A stretch of DNA of 64,000 bases from Odontocerum albicorne (taxonomy: Eukaryota > Arthropoda > Insecta > Trichoptera > Odontoceridae). The notes beneath the pieces were generated by a model that was not told the origin of the DNA, did not search any database, and was given only the letters and a program-made list of their open reading frames with translations. Position 1 is the first letter of the stretch. Every line of letters begins with the position of its first letter. Below are positions 31,905 through 42,339 of the stretch, piece by piece. The DNA is taken from contig OX463842.1 of NCBI GenBank assembly GCA_949825065.1, forward strand, positions 6,971,723 to 7,035,722, written 5' to 3'. The translations under genes were made by a program, and so were the position numbers.

Positions 31905-32250
31905 GACATTTATTTAACACTTCATTGTAAAACAATCTGACGGGTTTATTGGCCGGTGGTAATCTCTTCCAGCCAACCAGACAAAAGTAATTAAAGGAAG
32001 TTACACGGTCGTAAAAAATATTCAAATAATTACACCCCTTTATCAATTTAATGAACAATATACACAGTAAAAAATAAAAGTGAGACATCATCAATCGAAG
32101 GAAAAGGAAAGAATGGTAGAAAAGTAAAAACATCAGGAATAAAGCACGTTATATGACTGACAAATCAAAACCTTTTCAGTCGCTTTTTAAAGCATGCCGA
32201 TGACGAAGCGATTCTTATATTGGGTGGCCACTGAAATACTCCAGGATTTG
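31905..32250 (-). mobile_element. LINE L2 3' end
   Basis: In reverse: RT tail residues ACFKKRLKRF, stop, a 3' UTR with CATTCTTTCCTTTTCCTTCG and GATGATGTCTCACTTTTATT, then GGTTGGCTGGAAGAGATTAC, GGCCAATAAACCCGTCAGAT and a TTAAATAAAT tail. It matches 46030-46440 and 58425-58795. Confidence 0.75.
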
Positions 32251-32999
32251 AAAAAGTCATAACTTGTTCATTTTAAATATTTTTAAGTTCATTTTTTACA
32301 AGTTATAGAGCTTTACTACTTCAAAATACTTGAAATACTCGTATATCTGTGACTCTCAGTTATTTAAAAGTATAATGAATTAAAACTGAATCAAATTGAA
32401 AATAAATGAACAAGTGACATTTGAATTTACCTTTATTTTAACATATAACTGAATATACTGAATAAAGCTAAAAAAATACAATAAAAGAGTTTACAGCTTA
32501 GTACTCCAGTTTTCCAGTTCCTATTCGAATGAATCAGGAATCGGGATTATTCGGTAATTGAATAATTTATGATATGGCTTTTCCTCTTCAATGAATTAGT
32601 CTTCTCTTTCTCTATTTACATTTAATCAATTTCGTTGCTCCATTTTATGATAACTTGTTAAATTCACGTCTTGAGAGGAATACTCCAATCTGGCATATTG
32701 TATTTATGTACAGCTCATGTTTACTTTGGCAGTCCTCCAACCTCTAACGAGTACATCCTTACACTAAGCGGTTGCTCTTCAATTAATAATTCTTTTGGCA
32801 GACAGTTTCAAACATAAAAATACGAAATATGTTTTATTTATTATACATTAAGTTTTTTGTATACCTTTATTCAATGGTATAATTAATATTTTGTATACCT
32901 TTATTTAATGGTATAATTAATATTCTGTTTATTATTTTTAATAAACTCAAGAATGAATACAGTAATAATATTATAATATAAATTGAACAATTAATAGAG
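32251..32999. other. Unassigned AT-rich stretch
   Basis: Only a short direct duplication (TTTTGTATACCTTTATT..AATGGTATAATTAATATT at 32857 and 32892). No other feature. Confidence 0.5.
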
Positions 33000-33260
33000 C
33001 GCAGTTTCGAGAGCATACTCTCATCAAGGGCGTTCTAATTAGGGACTCGTACCCACCATTGTCGACAGATTAAAACAATTATAAAATATATTTATATAAG
33101 CTGAGTGTAAGGATAGGAAGATAGTGACTGCGGCCATTAGATTTGGTACTTTTCCACATCTACATATGTATAGAAAAACATCTAAGGTAAGGAAACCACA
33201 GAAAACTTTCTAAGATAAAACGAACTACAAAGAAACCTTTGTATATCTTCCGATATTTGA
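33000..33260 (-). mobile_element. LINE L3 3' end
   Basis: It matches 1612-1870 on the same strand: AAGGGCGTTCTAATTAGGGA, GTGACTGCGGCCATTAGATT, AAACGAACTACAAAGAAACC. In reverse it reads like the FESRVRAPLRR tail of the RT at 50888. Confidence 0.55.
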
Positions 33261-33379
33261 TAGTTATACTTTAGGTGTCGTGAAGGGTATGTGTGAACTA
33301 TTCATATAAGATATCCCCAAAAAGATTGTCTTCAAGTGCTTCATAAACCTACACATGTCACCCATATCTCGAACACTAA

Positions 33380-33675
33380 GGCTAAGGCCACACCAAAGTG
33401 CTTTGCTAGGTGCTACCTGACATATACTAGGTGATTTCATGCTCGGCCACACCAAAGTGCTTCGCACAAATTCATTTGACATTTGGGATCAGTTGAGTCA
33501 ACAAACGATGCCACTCTCAAAACTAACGAATTTCATTACAACTTACCATCTTTATTTAAGTCCTGTGTAACTTCATTCCAAAGTGATTTTATTACAGGTA
33601 CATTTTTGAATAATTTGCTCGATGGGTTCCACAAAGGCTCCCTTTTTACACAGCTGTTATTAAAACTTCATCCAT
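33380..33675 (-). pseudogene. MADF-like exon remnant of a transposon accessory gene
   Basis: On the minus strand an ATG at 33675 opens MDEVLITAV-stop-KREPLWNPSS, then KLFKNVPVIKSLWNEVTQDL and NKDG. It ends at a good 5' splice site (GGTAAGT, 33541-33547). The R-E-P-LW and K....LW.EV spacing is that of MADF (Myb/SANT-like) domains, which Harbinger-type transposons carry as a second gene. A stop codon sits where a residue is expected. Beyond the exon, GGCCACACCAAAGTGCTT occurs twice (33388, 33445), resembling subterminal transposon repeats. The second exon was not found. Confidence 0.5.
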
Positions 33676-33769
33676 CTTGTAAAATCACTTGGTGGCACAA
33701 TAAAACGGAGATGGGTTTAATTTTTATTTTGTTTTCTGCCACACTTTTTGTTTTTTTTTAACCAAGGGG

Positions 33770-34165
33770 GTGTGGGCTGAAAGCCCCCCGATCTCCTTGC
33801 GGTTGGGCTCGCCCTACATTAATGGGGTGTATCTCGTCCGGTGGAATGTTTGTGGGATGAGCCCGAACCTTTTAATATCTTCTCTCTTAAATGTATTTTT
33901 CTGCCATTTATTTATTTTCTGTGTTTTTTTTCTCTTCTTCTTATTCTACATGTGCGAGGGTGTGGGTTGAAAAACATCTGGTGTCCCCGTGGCTGGGCTC
34001 GCCCTATATTGGTGGGGTGTATCTTGACCGGGGGGATGTTATAAGATGAGGTCAGACCTTTTGATAGCTTCTGTCTTTAATATATTCTCTGCAATTTATG
34101 TATTCTTGAAGTATATTTAAATATATTATGTACATACTACGTTGCTATCAATAAACCTATATTTA
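33770..34165 (+). repeat. Dimer of a ~190-bp unit, LINE-like 3' tail
   Basis: GGGTGTGGGCTGAAAGCCCC at 33767 recurs as GGGTGTGGGTTGAAAAACAT at 33957. GGCTCGCCCTACATTAATGG recurs as GGCTCGCCCTATATTGGTGG. The block ends CAATAAACCTATATTTATTT, a polyadenylation-like signal and simple tail. Probably a LINE 3' UTR with an internal duplication. Confidence 0.65.
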
Positions 34166-34174
34166 TTTATTTAA

Positions 34175-34430
34175 TTGAGTCACTGTTTGTCAGGTTGATG
34201 ATAATGTGCAAAGGGGTTTTATATGATCAAAGATCGGAAAGAAGTATTGATTTATTTTTTCATGCTATATGTCCTCAGTGAGATACAAGCAAAAGCCTAG
34301 TTTACTAGGGGCACGACAAATGAAGGGCAACAAACCCTGATCCATTAAAATTGTGTGTCCAAATTAAATTACCTGCTGTTTTTTCGCAAATTATGTATAT
34401 TTCTTGTCATGTGTAAAATAAAATAAATAA
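34175..34430 (+). mobile_element. LINE-like 3' end, repeat family A
   Basis: GAGTCACTGTTTGTCAGGTT to TGTCATGTGTAAAATAAAAT, matching 26500-26745. The next tandem array begins right at its A-rich tail. Confidence 0.7.
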
Positions 34431-35021
34431 AATATTTTGGATTACTTTTACCGATTTATGATCTGAATTAGTTTGATTTTATAAATATTTTGGATTACTT
34501 TTACCGATTTATGATCTGAATTAGTTTGATTTTATAAATATTTTGGATTACTTTTACCGATTTATGATCTGAATTAGTTTAATTTTATAAATATTTTGGA
34601 TTACTTTTACCGATTTATTATCTGAATTAGTTTGATTTTATAAATATTTTGGATTACTTTTACCGATTTATGATCTGAATTAGTTTGATTTTGTAAATAT
34701 TTTGGATTACTTTTACCGATTTATGATCTGAATTAGTTTGCTTTTATAAATATTTTGGATTACTTTTACCGATTTATGATCTGAATTAGTTAAATTTTAT
34801 AAATATTTTGGATTACTTTTACCGAATTATTATCTGAATTAGTTTGATTTTATAAATATTTTTGGTTACTTTTACCGATTTATGATCTGAATAAGTTTGG
34901 ATTTATAAATATTTTGGATTACTTTTACCGATTTATGATCTGAATTAGTTTGATTTTATAAATATTTTGGATTACTTTTACCGATTTATGATCTGAATTA
35001 GTTTGGTTTTATAAATATTTT
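34430..35021. repeat. 53-bp tandem array, about 11 copies
   Basis: The unit is ATAAATATTTTGGATTACTT, TTACCGATTTATGATCTGAA, TTAGTTTGATTTT. Moderate point variation. It starts at the tail of the family A element. Confidence 0.93.
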
Positions 35022-35029
35022 TCGACATT

Positions 35030-35240
35030 TTCCCAAGTTATCTTTACATCATCTGCGTACAATCAAATATTAAGACATAAATTCATCATCATCATCACAT
35101 AATGACTGTATTCAGCTAGGCAGAGAGTTCTTAATTTAATCCAACCCGTGCACACATCTCATTCATACTCTCCTATTACAAATGTTTTTCACCCTCGTAA
35201 ATTTAAATAAAATAATGTCTAAGTTAAACATTAACATTTA
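35030..35240 (-). pseudogene. RT fragments (YADD and 3' tail)
   Basis: In reverse, 35030-35065 reads LYADDVKITWENV, an RT catalytic motif. 35090-35210 looks like an RTE 3' end (GGCAGAGAGTTCTTAATTTA, CACACATCTCATTCATACTC). The two are not contiguous in a normal LINE. Confidence 0.5.
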
Positions 35241-36520
35241 CCATTAGACTACAGTGTCGAAAATTATTTAACTGCGTATTTAAAAGAGATATAGTCACAT
35301 ATTTATTACATAGGTAGTCTAGTGGGTTTAATTTAAATTAATGACGTTTTTGCAAATTTTTCAATGATGATGTAATTTTTAATAACAGTAATATTTACTA
35401 CTAATCAATTCCATTTTATTATTAATCAATAAAATTCTTACGTGTTTCCTTAAACAGTTTTAAATGTAAATACACTGAAGTCATGTACAGTAACACCTGG
35501 CAGGTTTACTTCCAGGTGGCCATCTCTTTTAACTAACCAAAATATGTAAGCGAAACCTTAAGTAAAAAAATACACTAAAATATTTTTTTTTAATATCAGA
35601 TAACAACGAAGATCACTAGGAATTAAGGGGTGAGGCAAACATTAGGTAAAGATCGTTCAGCCAGAAGAGTCATTTTGCAATAGTGTGAATAACAGTGTTT
35701 TTACAAAAACTTGTCACTTTATTATTTTAATGAAGTGAAAAAGCAAAATATATAAAAATAATATTATATATTCAAACACTGAAATGAACACACACGTCTT
35801 GTAAATTAAAAATGCTGTCAGCTTAAATTGTAATAATCATAAAAATATAATGAAAGTAAGTTTATTTAACATATTAATTGTTTAGGCATGGCAGATTCTA
35901 GGAAACATTAAATAACAACAATGATTTTTTTCAAGATTAAAAATAAATATAAGTACAAGTATTATAAAGTAAAAATGTTCGTCAGATTTAATTAGATTGC
36001 ACATAAAAATAAAATGAATGTAATATTATTTAACATATTAACGTATCATAATTACAATGCCAAATAATAAAGTTTTAAAATAATAGTGGATGAAGTGATA
36101 CTAAATTCTAGGAAACTTTAACTTATAATAAAGTATATTCTAAGTTTTCGAAAAAATTTGAATTATACATTACATTAGACAGTAATCGCACTCCTAATTT
36201 CGACATGGTAATGTTTTTCTAATCACCGAGTATTTTAACAACAACACAAACGTGCGCTCTGCACGAACCAATCGTGTGGCATTCTAAAACCAATACCCCT
36301 ACAAAGTTGTGTAATACAGAGAGTGTTACTCACACTATTGCAAAATGACTCTTCTGACTGAAAAATCTGTTGTATGGGACGATGTATGGATAAGGAGGAA
36401 GCTAAGAAATTATGTCGTGCTAGGAAACTTTCTACTAAATGCAACAGGAAAATGGTGGGATGGATGAGGGTATTTAAGTCACAAAAATCGAAAACTTCTA
36501 TGGCCTAGTAAGACGTCTTT
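35241..36520. other. AT-rich stretch with distant inverted arms
   Basis: About 40 bp at 35659-35700 (CAGAAGAGTCATTTTGCAAT) is repeated inverted at 36327-36366 (ATTGCAAAATGACTCTTCTG), 630 bp apart. A LINE/SINE tail (GGCAGGTTTACTTCCAGGTG) lies at 35500-35570. An AGGAAACTTT-type motif recurs at 35898, 36110 and 36422. It could be a MITE; no clear target duplication was seen. Confidence 0.45.
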
Positions 36521-36524
36521 CTTT

Positions 36525-36700
36525 TGACCGCTGGTTTAATTTTGATCGCTGGTTTAATTGACCACTGGTTTAATTTTGATCGCTGGTTTAATTGACCGCT
36601 GGTTTAATTTTGATCGCTGGTTTAATTGACCGCTGGTTTAATTTTGACCGCTGGTTTAATTGATCGCTGGTTTAATTTTGATCGCTGGTTTAATTGAAAG
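36525..36700. repeat. 34-bp compound tandem array (18+16), about 5 copies
   Basis: GCTGGTTTAATTTTGATC alternates with GCTGGTTTAATTGACC. The two half-units differ by a TTT insertion, so this is a higher-order repeat. Confidence 0.9.
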
Positions 36701-36769
36701 ATCTGTTGATATTCAGATTATTAAAAAAATAAAAAATATTCGAGTTTGTTTTTCACTTAAGTCCTTCAA

Positions 36770-36910
36770 CATCTTTCGAATTTGTTGGAAGAGATTGCCA
36801 CATTGCAATAAACCCTCCGCACAACAGCAAAATCGCAATACAATTCAAACAAATCCAACCTGCAACCCCGTGCATGCGTTTTACCAACTAGGCCATATAG
36901 CTCGTCTTTT
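36770..36910. mobile_element. SINE S1/L2 tail joined to an inverted SINE head
   Basis: TTGTTGGAAGAGATTGCCAC and GCAATAAACCC (plus) are followed by a minus-strand head (GAGCTATATGGCCTAGTTGG, TAAAACGCATGC). The two parts point in opposite directions, so this is a rearranged SINE pair. Confidence 0.5.
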
Positions 36911-37229
36911 ATAAAAATAACGTGCGATTTGCTTATAATCAAACGGTTTCATTGTTTTGTGGTCTTGAAAGGGAAGATTCACTCTCATTTTCCGTATTGA
37001 AAAATGAGTGGTCATAAAACAAGAATAAAATTCATAAGATAAACCAGTCTCTTCAGATACAGTGAAACCTCGATTGATCGTTCCTCGAATAATCGTGTTC
37101 CAGTATCCATTATTTTATCCGTTCTGAATTTATTTCATATGAAACACGTAAAAAATATCGCGTCGTTTGTTCCTCTATGCATCATGTTAATGCATTATTC
37201 GTTTAGAAAATCGCAGCTTTTTGTAATTT

Positions 37230-37800
37230 TTTATTCGAAAAATGTGGAATTACTAATGTTAAAAAAATAATTGGAATGGCGAAGAATGTGATGTCAAAGT
37301 TTGAAAAGGAAAAGAAGAGCATAACTATCACCAACACGATGAAATTCGCCTGGTTAAGTCTTTCGACTTTGCAAAATGTATGTACAGCGCGGAGACTTGG
37401 GTTTTGAAAGCTATCAAGAGACGTCGAATATACGTATTTGAAATGTGATGCTGGAGCAAGAACTTGTAAATTCCATAAAATAAAAGACAAACAAATACAT
37501 TTATTCTCGAAGAACTGATAATCACCAACAGATGATTGTCAACATCATGCCTACGACGAGTTTGCCGACCCTTTGGACATGTTGCTCGTGGACAAGATTA
37601 TAGTTTAGGCCTATGGTTACTGGAAGCGTGGAAGACGACGCACAAGAGGAAGAGCTTCAATGCGCTGAACTGACAAAATGAGAGACGCAACAGAACTATC
37701 CTTAACAACTGCTTTTCAAACCACGGAGCGCAGAGAAAAATGGAAAAGAGTGATCAAGGGCTATCGTGGGAGTCACTATGCTCAATCATAAGCTATACGA
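37230..37800 (+). pseudogene. Decayed RT C-terminus
   Basis: Fragments in changing frames: KCMYSAETWVLKAIKRRR, CLRRVCRPFGHVARGQDYSL, TRGRASMRWTDKMRDATELS and ERREKWKRVIKGYRGSHYAQ. The order matches the LLYG.ETW, FGHV.R, RGR..MRWTD and R..W..... tail of an RTE-like LINE. Several frameshifts. Confidence 0.7.
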
Positions 37801-38240
37801 CAGGACGATGACTTGATTTATCATTTTCCAAAATATGAAAACCATATTTTATAACAAAAATATAAATAAGTCATTTAACCTGGATTAATAGCAAAATTTA
37901 ACCAAGATCGGAACATTCCAAATCCATGGGTTTCTATTACCACCACCGAAAATAATAGATGGAGGACCCAAGGTTGACGGAGACAGCAAAATAAGTTGAT
38001 GAAGAAGATCCACCACCTGTTTCTTCGTTTTCGGAAGCATGCATGTCATTCGAAAACTTGAAAAAAGATGGCAAAAACGAAGTGCATTTGCGACACGAAA
38101 AAACTAATGTTTACTTATGGAAATATAGCCGCAAAAAACAAATGAAAACAGAACACTATTTTATCAAATCAAAATGTTTTATTTTGTTTTTTGGTATTTA
38201 TTGTCAGTTCGATAAGTCCTTTATAAAATGATAGATCGAG
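37801..38240. other. Unassigned stretch
   Basis: A 62-codon plus frame (38043-38231) has no recognised domain. Confidence 0.4.
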
Positions 38241-38243
38241 ATT

Positions 38244-39165
38244 TCACTGTACTATACAAAAAGCATAAAAGATTATGGCTGAAGTCGTCGATAAGTTATT
38301 GACCAGTAAAAGTATATTTTTTCTTCTTATTAATACCTCGTGACCTCTGTGATCTCTGACCTCCGTGGTCAAGTTGTTAAACGCCTCTCTCCTAACGTGG
38401 GGATTGATTCCCGCTACAAACATGCTTTTCCCTGTTGAGGTAGGCAAAATGACATCATTCGCTTCGTTTACATTCATAGGCCTTCTCATACAGCTAGTAC
38501 GATTTCTCTGATGTTTTACGTTTCTTTCTTTAAAAATATCATTCGCTTGATCCAACCATACTTTCATCAGTCTTCCCTTTTCACGTCTTCCATTCACATT
38601 TGCTCTATACATTTATTTTATTAGTGTTTCGTCATTCATTTTTTGTACATGTACAAACCAACTCAGAGTGATTTTCTTTATTTTACTCAACACATCAGTC
38701 TTAAATTCACATTCATCCCTAATCACTTCATTCCACATTCTGTCATACATTGTCATTTCATGTATTCTTCTCAATACAGCATTTATTCGGCTCCTCGCAG
38801 TCTTTTCACGTCCACGTTTCTTTCCCATACATCAAATTTGACACCAAACTACTATTATGGGCTATCATCTCAGCAGATTTGACTTTTGTGCCCCATCAAC
38901 TTTGTTTTCTATCACTACACGCCCTTCGATATCCATCTTAACTCTTCCCTCATTTAGAAAATACTACTCAAACAGGAGAATTCCTCAACTTACTCAAATG
39001 TTTGATTATTCACCCATATATTGCATTTACTTCTCCTTTCATATTTTTCAATCACCATTAATTTGGATTTTGGAACATTCATTCCCAAATCTCTCATATC
39101 ATTTTAGTCTTTTTGCATCTCTCATACAATTAACTTGTCAATCTCTGTAATACATACTCCATGTC
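38244..39165 (-). pseudogene. RTE-like RT from the catalytic motif to the 3' end
   Basis: Read from 39165 downward: IGADDMEYVLQRLTS (catalytic motif), LYERCKKTKM, a decayed K-YLG region, INAVLRRIHEMTMYDRMWNE, VIRDECEFKTDVLSKIKKIT, LSWFVHVQKMNDE, then NVNGRREKGRLMKVWLDQAN. The 3' end is near 38425 (TTTCCCTGTTGAGGTAGGCA). Among the RT copies here it is one of the longest, but frames are broken and nothing N-terminal of the ADD motif is present. The sequence upstream of the motif has been replaced by a 23-bp array. Confidence 0.8.
38340..38412 (+). mobile_element. tRNA-like SINE head at the LINE 3' boundary
   Basis: CTGACCTCCGTGGTCAAGTT followed by GGGGATTGATTCCCGCTAC gives an A-box/B-box arrangement related to S1. 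It lies right after the LINE's 3' end. Confidence 0.4.
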
Positions 39166-39366
39166 ATCTGCGCCAATACTACCATGTCATCTGAGCCAAT
39201 ACTACCATGTCATCTGAGCCAATACTACCATGTCATCTGCACCAATACTACCATGTCATCTGAGCCAATACTACCATGTCATCTGCACCAATACTACCAT
39301 GTCGTCTGCGACAATAACATACTACCATGTCATCTGCGTCAATACTACCATGTCATCTGCATGCAG
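39148..39366. repeat. 23-bp tandem array, about 9 copies, from an RT catalytic-motif segment
   Basis: The unit is ACCATGTCATCTGAGCCAAT then ACT. In reverse the unit contains GGCTCAGATGACATGG, which encodes GSDDM, against GADDM in the abutting RT. The array lies exactly where the rest of the RT upstream of this motif should be. One copy has a small insertion (GCGACAATAACAT). Confidence 0.88.
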
Positions 39367-39785
39367 TAATCTGCATACGTTCTCATTCGCATAATTTAAC
39401 ACAATAATTATGTCATATCTACTTTGAATGATACTTTAGTTCTCATCACTAAAATACATTAATTAATTGAGAACATATTATTTCTAAAAATGATGGCCTA
39501 TTCTGCGTTGCGCCAGGAACACTGTACACTGTTTAAAATACACTGTATTATTTTTATTGTTAACATTTTCACAAAATATACAATCAATTATTATTAAATA
39601 GGAATGTACTTCTAAAAAGATGTTCATTATTTTTATTATGGAGAGAAGTTCACGACCATCCCACGAAAAGTCGTGATGTAACATAATGTTGTTAACCTAA
39701 AAATGTACGAAATAGAATGAACACAAAATGTTCTAAAATACTTATTTAATGTCAAATATATTGAGATTCTGACAAAAAATTGTAT
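39367..39785. other. Unassigned stretch
   Basis: AT-rich; nothing recognised. Confidence 0.4.
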
Positions 39786-39966
39786 GTTTAATAAAAAAAC
39801 CTCTTCTTTCTCTATTGTTTCACGACTCGCACAGGCAAAAATCTCTTCTTTCTCTATTGTTTCACGACTCGCACAGGCAAAAACCTCTTCTTTCTCTATT
39901 GTTTCACGACTCGCACAGGCAAAAACCTCTTCTTTCTCTATTGTTTCACGACTCGCACAGGCAAAA
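39786..39966. repeat. 42-bp tandem array, 4 copies
   Basis: The unit is AAAAACCTCTTCTTTCTCTA then TTGTTTCACGACTCGCACAGGC. Near-identical. The 42-bp period keeps frames open on both strands (for example FACASRETIEKEEV repeated), an artefact. Confidence 0.93.
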
Positions 39967-39984
39967 AAATAGATGATTGGTACC

Positions 39985-40318
39985 ATTGTTTTATGATTAT
40001 GCGCGGTATATTGTGGGATGAATGTTTTGGTCTGTCTGGAGTGATGAAGTGTGAGGGGTTTGATTTCGCGTGATGTATACATATGTAATTGAGTGTCACT
40101 GTTTGTCAGGTTGATGAGAATGTGCAACGGGGTTTTACATAATCCAACATCGGAAAGAAGTATCGATTTATTTTTTCATGCTATATGTCATCAGTGAGAT
40201 ACAGGCAAAAGCCTAGTTTACTTGGGATACGATAAATGAAAGACAACAAACCCAGATCCAATAAAATTGTGTGTCCGAATTAGATTACCTGTTGTTTTTT
40301 CGCAAATTATGCATTAAG
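39985..40318 (+). mobile_element. LINE-like 3' end, repeat family A
   Basis: ATGCGCGGTATATTGTGGGA to TTTTTTCGCAAATTATGCAT, matching 26390-26700. The usual AAAT tail is replaced by a mariner end at 40319. Confidence 0.7.
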
Positions 40319-40412
40319 TGTTAACATAAGTCGTGTCCGTTTTTTTCCAAATTTAAAAATGAGCACCTAAAGTAAAACAAAATGGTAAAGGTTATACATC
40401 ATTCGAAAGAAA
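40319..40412. mobile_element. Solo mariner end
   Basis: GTGTTAACATAAGTCGTGTC, AAAATGAGCACCTAAAGTAA and CATCATTCGAAAGAAAATTT match the long arm of the element at 28406-29190 and the right end at 5400-5526. No second end follows; an 84-bp array begins instead. Confidence 0.75.
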
Positions 40413-40424
40413 ATTTCGAAAGAA

Positions 40425-41411
40425 GACACTCGTACAACAAAACATACGATTAGTTCTCGTATCCAACCGAAAAGGGTACTAAAAATATTTCCGATAGTAA
40501 TTAAATATGACACTCGTACAACAAAACATACGATTAGTTCTCGTATCCAACCGAAAAGGGTACTAAAAATATTTCCGATAGTAATTAAATATGACACTCG
40601 TACAACAAAACATACGATTAGTTCTCGTATCCAACCGAAAAGGGTACTAAAAATATTTCCGATAGTAATTAAATATGACACTCGTACAACAAAACATACG
40701 ATTAGTTCTCGTATCCAACCGAAAAGGGTACTAAAATATTTCCGACAGTAATTAAATGTCACTCGTACCACAAAACATACGATTAGTTCTCGTATCCAAC
40801 CGAAAAGGGTACTAAAAATATTTCCGATAGTAATTAAATATGACACTCGTACAACAAAACATACGATTAGTTCTCGTATCCAACCGAAAAGGGTACTAAA
40901 AATATTTCCGATAGTAATTAAATATGACACTCGTACAACAAAACATACGATTAGTTCTCGTATCCAACTGAAAAGGGTACTAAAAATATTTCCGATAGTA
41001 ATTAAATATGACACTCGTACAACAAAACATACGATTAGTTCTCGTATCCAACCGAAAAGGGTACTAAAAATATTTCCGATAGTAATTAAACATGACACTA
41101 CAACAAAACATACGATTAGTTCTCGTATCCAACCGAAAAGGGTACTTACTAAAAATATTTCCGATAGTAATTAAATGACACTCGTACCACAAAACATACG
41201 ATTAGTTCTCGTATCCAACCGAAAAGGGAACTAAAAATATTTCCGATAGTAATTAAATGACACTCGTACCACAAAACATACGCTTAGTTCTCGTATCCAA
41301 CCGAAAAGGGTACTAAAAATATTTCCGATAGTAGTTAAATGACACTCGTACCACAAAACATACGCTTAGTTCTCGTATTCAACCGAAAAGGGTACTAAAA
41401 ATATTTCCGAT
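40425..41411. repeat. 84/82-bp tandem array, 12 copies
   Basis: The unit is GACACTCGTACAACAAAACA, TACGATTAGTTCTCGTATCC, AACCGAAAAGGGTACTAAAA, ATATTTCCGATAGTAATTAA, ATAT. Early copies are 84 bp, later ones 82 bp (ATAT shortened to AT). The 243-codon minus frame 40367-41098 (repeating ITIGNIFSTLFGWIRELIVC) exists only because 84 is divisible by 3, and it breaks when the period changes. Confidence 0.95.
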
Positions 41412-41914
41412 AATGTGGACATAAAATTTTAATAGACTTTGGCTTTTTGCCTTCCATTTTCATGTCGCCAGTAAACTAGGCTTTTGCCTGTATCTTACTA
41501 AAGACTAACACGACACAGATAATTAAGGGAATAGAGGAAATTACATTTCTTAAAAATTTGGTAATCGCAAATTTGAAGGGGATACTTTTTTTTTTGTTTC
41601 ATATTAAACCGTAAATATTTTACTTAATACTTGTTATTAAAGATGTATGCCAATAATGCCGCTCGGAATTCATTTTATAATACCGGCGCGAGTATTGTGG
41701 TCAGCCGAATTGTACGAGAATTGTGGTCAGCCGAATTGTACGAGGATCTTCATGTGAGGTAATCACATGTTAATATCAACTTGACGTTTCCACACTTATA
41801 AAATTATCAAGAAATTGGTAATAATCAGTTGTGACCGCTTATCAGAGGCAGTGGTCTATAAAAATGCTAGCAGTCTTAACCAGACACATTGTAAAGGTCA
41901 ACTTATTTGAACTT
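41412..41914. other. Flank with an inverted family A piece and a TATA-like site
   Basis: GTAAACTAGGCTTTTGCCTG (41471-41490) is the reverse of the family A block at 40197-40223, so the array sits between inverted family A pieces. At 41690-41750 GTGGTCAGCCGAATTGTACG occurs twice. Confidence 0.5.
41857..41890 (+). promoter_or_regulatory. Possible TATA-type core promoter relic
   Basis: TATAAAA (41857-41863) lies about 25-30 bp before CCAGACACATTG, and the upstream 100 bp are less AT-rich than the surroundings. The layout resembles insect core promoters, but no coding exon follows: a LINE-derived repeat starts at 41915. Weak evidence. Confidence 0.2.
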
Positions 41915-42335
41915 CATATTGGGACACTTCATCATCAGCACCATTTCGTCGTATCTATATTGGAGTAGGCAGAGAGAAGAGATCTCTACTTCATCGTATC
42001 CTGGCACGTCTTTGGCTTCTGCCATGTCCAGTTTAATTTACACGATCTCCATATTAGAACACATCATCTTCACCACCATTTTGTCGTGTCTATATTGGAG
42101 TAGGTAGAGAGAACAGATATCCACTTAATTGTATCCTGGTACGTCTTTCGCTTCTGCCACGCCCAGTTTCACTTACACGATATCCATATTAGAACACATC
42201 ATCATCACCACCATTTCGTCGTGTCCATATTGGAGTAGGCAGAGAGAACATATCTCCACGTCAACTTATTTATACTCCATATTGGAACACGTCATCATCC
42301 CCACAATTTCGTATTGTCTATATTAGAGTATATTA
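41915..42335 (-). repeat. ~131-bp tandem repeat, 3+ copies, LINE-derived
   Basis: The unit contains CATCATCACCACCATTTCGT, TATTGGAGTAGGCAGAGAGA and CGTCTTTCGCTTCTGCCACG. GTAGGCAGAGAGAAC is the 3'-end landmark of the RTE copies here, so this looks like duplication of a LINE 3' region. Confidence 0.75.
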
Positions 42336-42339
42336 TTAT

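Noticed and set aside
39636..40127. 163-codon frame with EVFACASRETIEKE repeats
   Set aside because: 42-bp array read in frame; flanking residues come from unrelated repeats.
40367..41098. 243-codon minus-strand open frame
   Set aside because: It repeats a 28-residue block that is just the 84-bp array read in frame, and it ends when the unit length changes to 82 bp. No sign of selection on codons.
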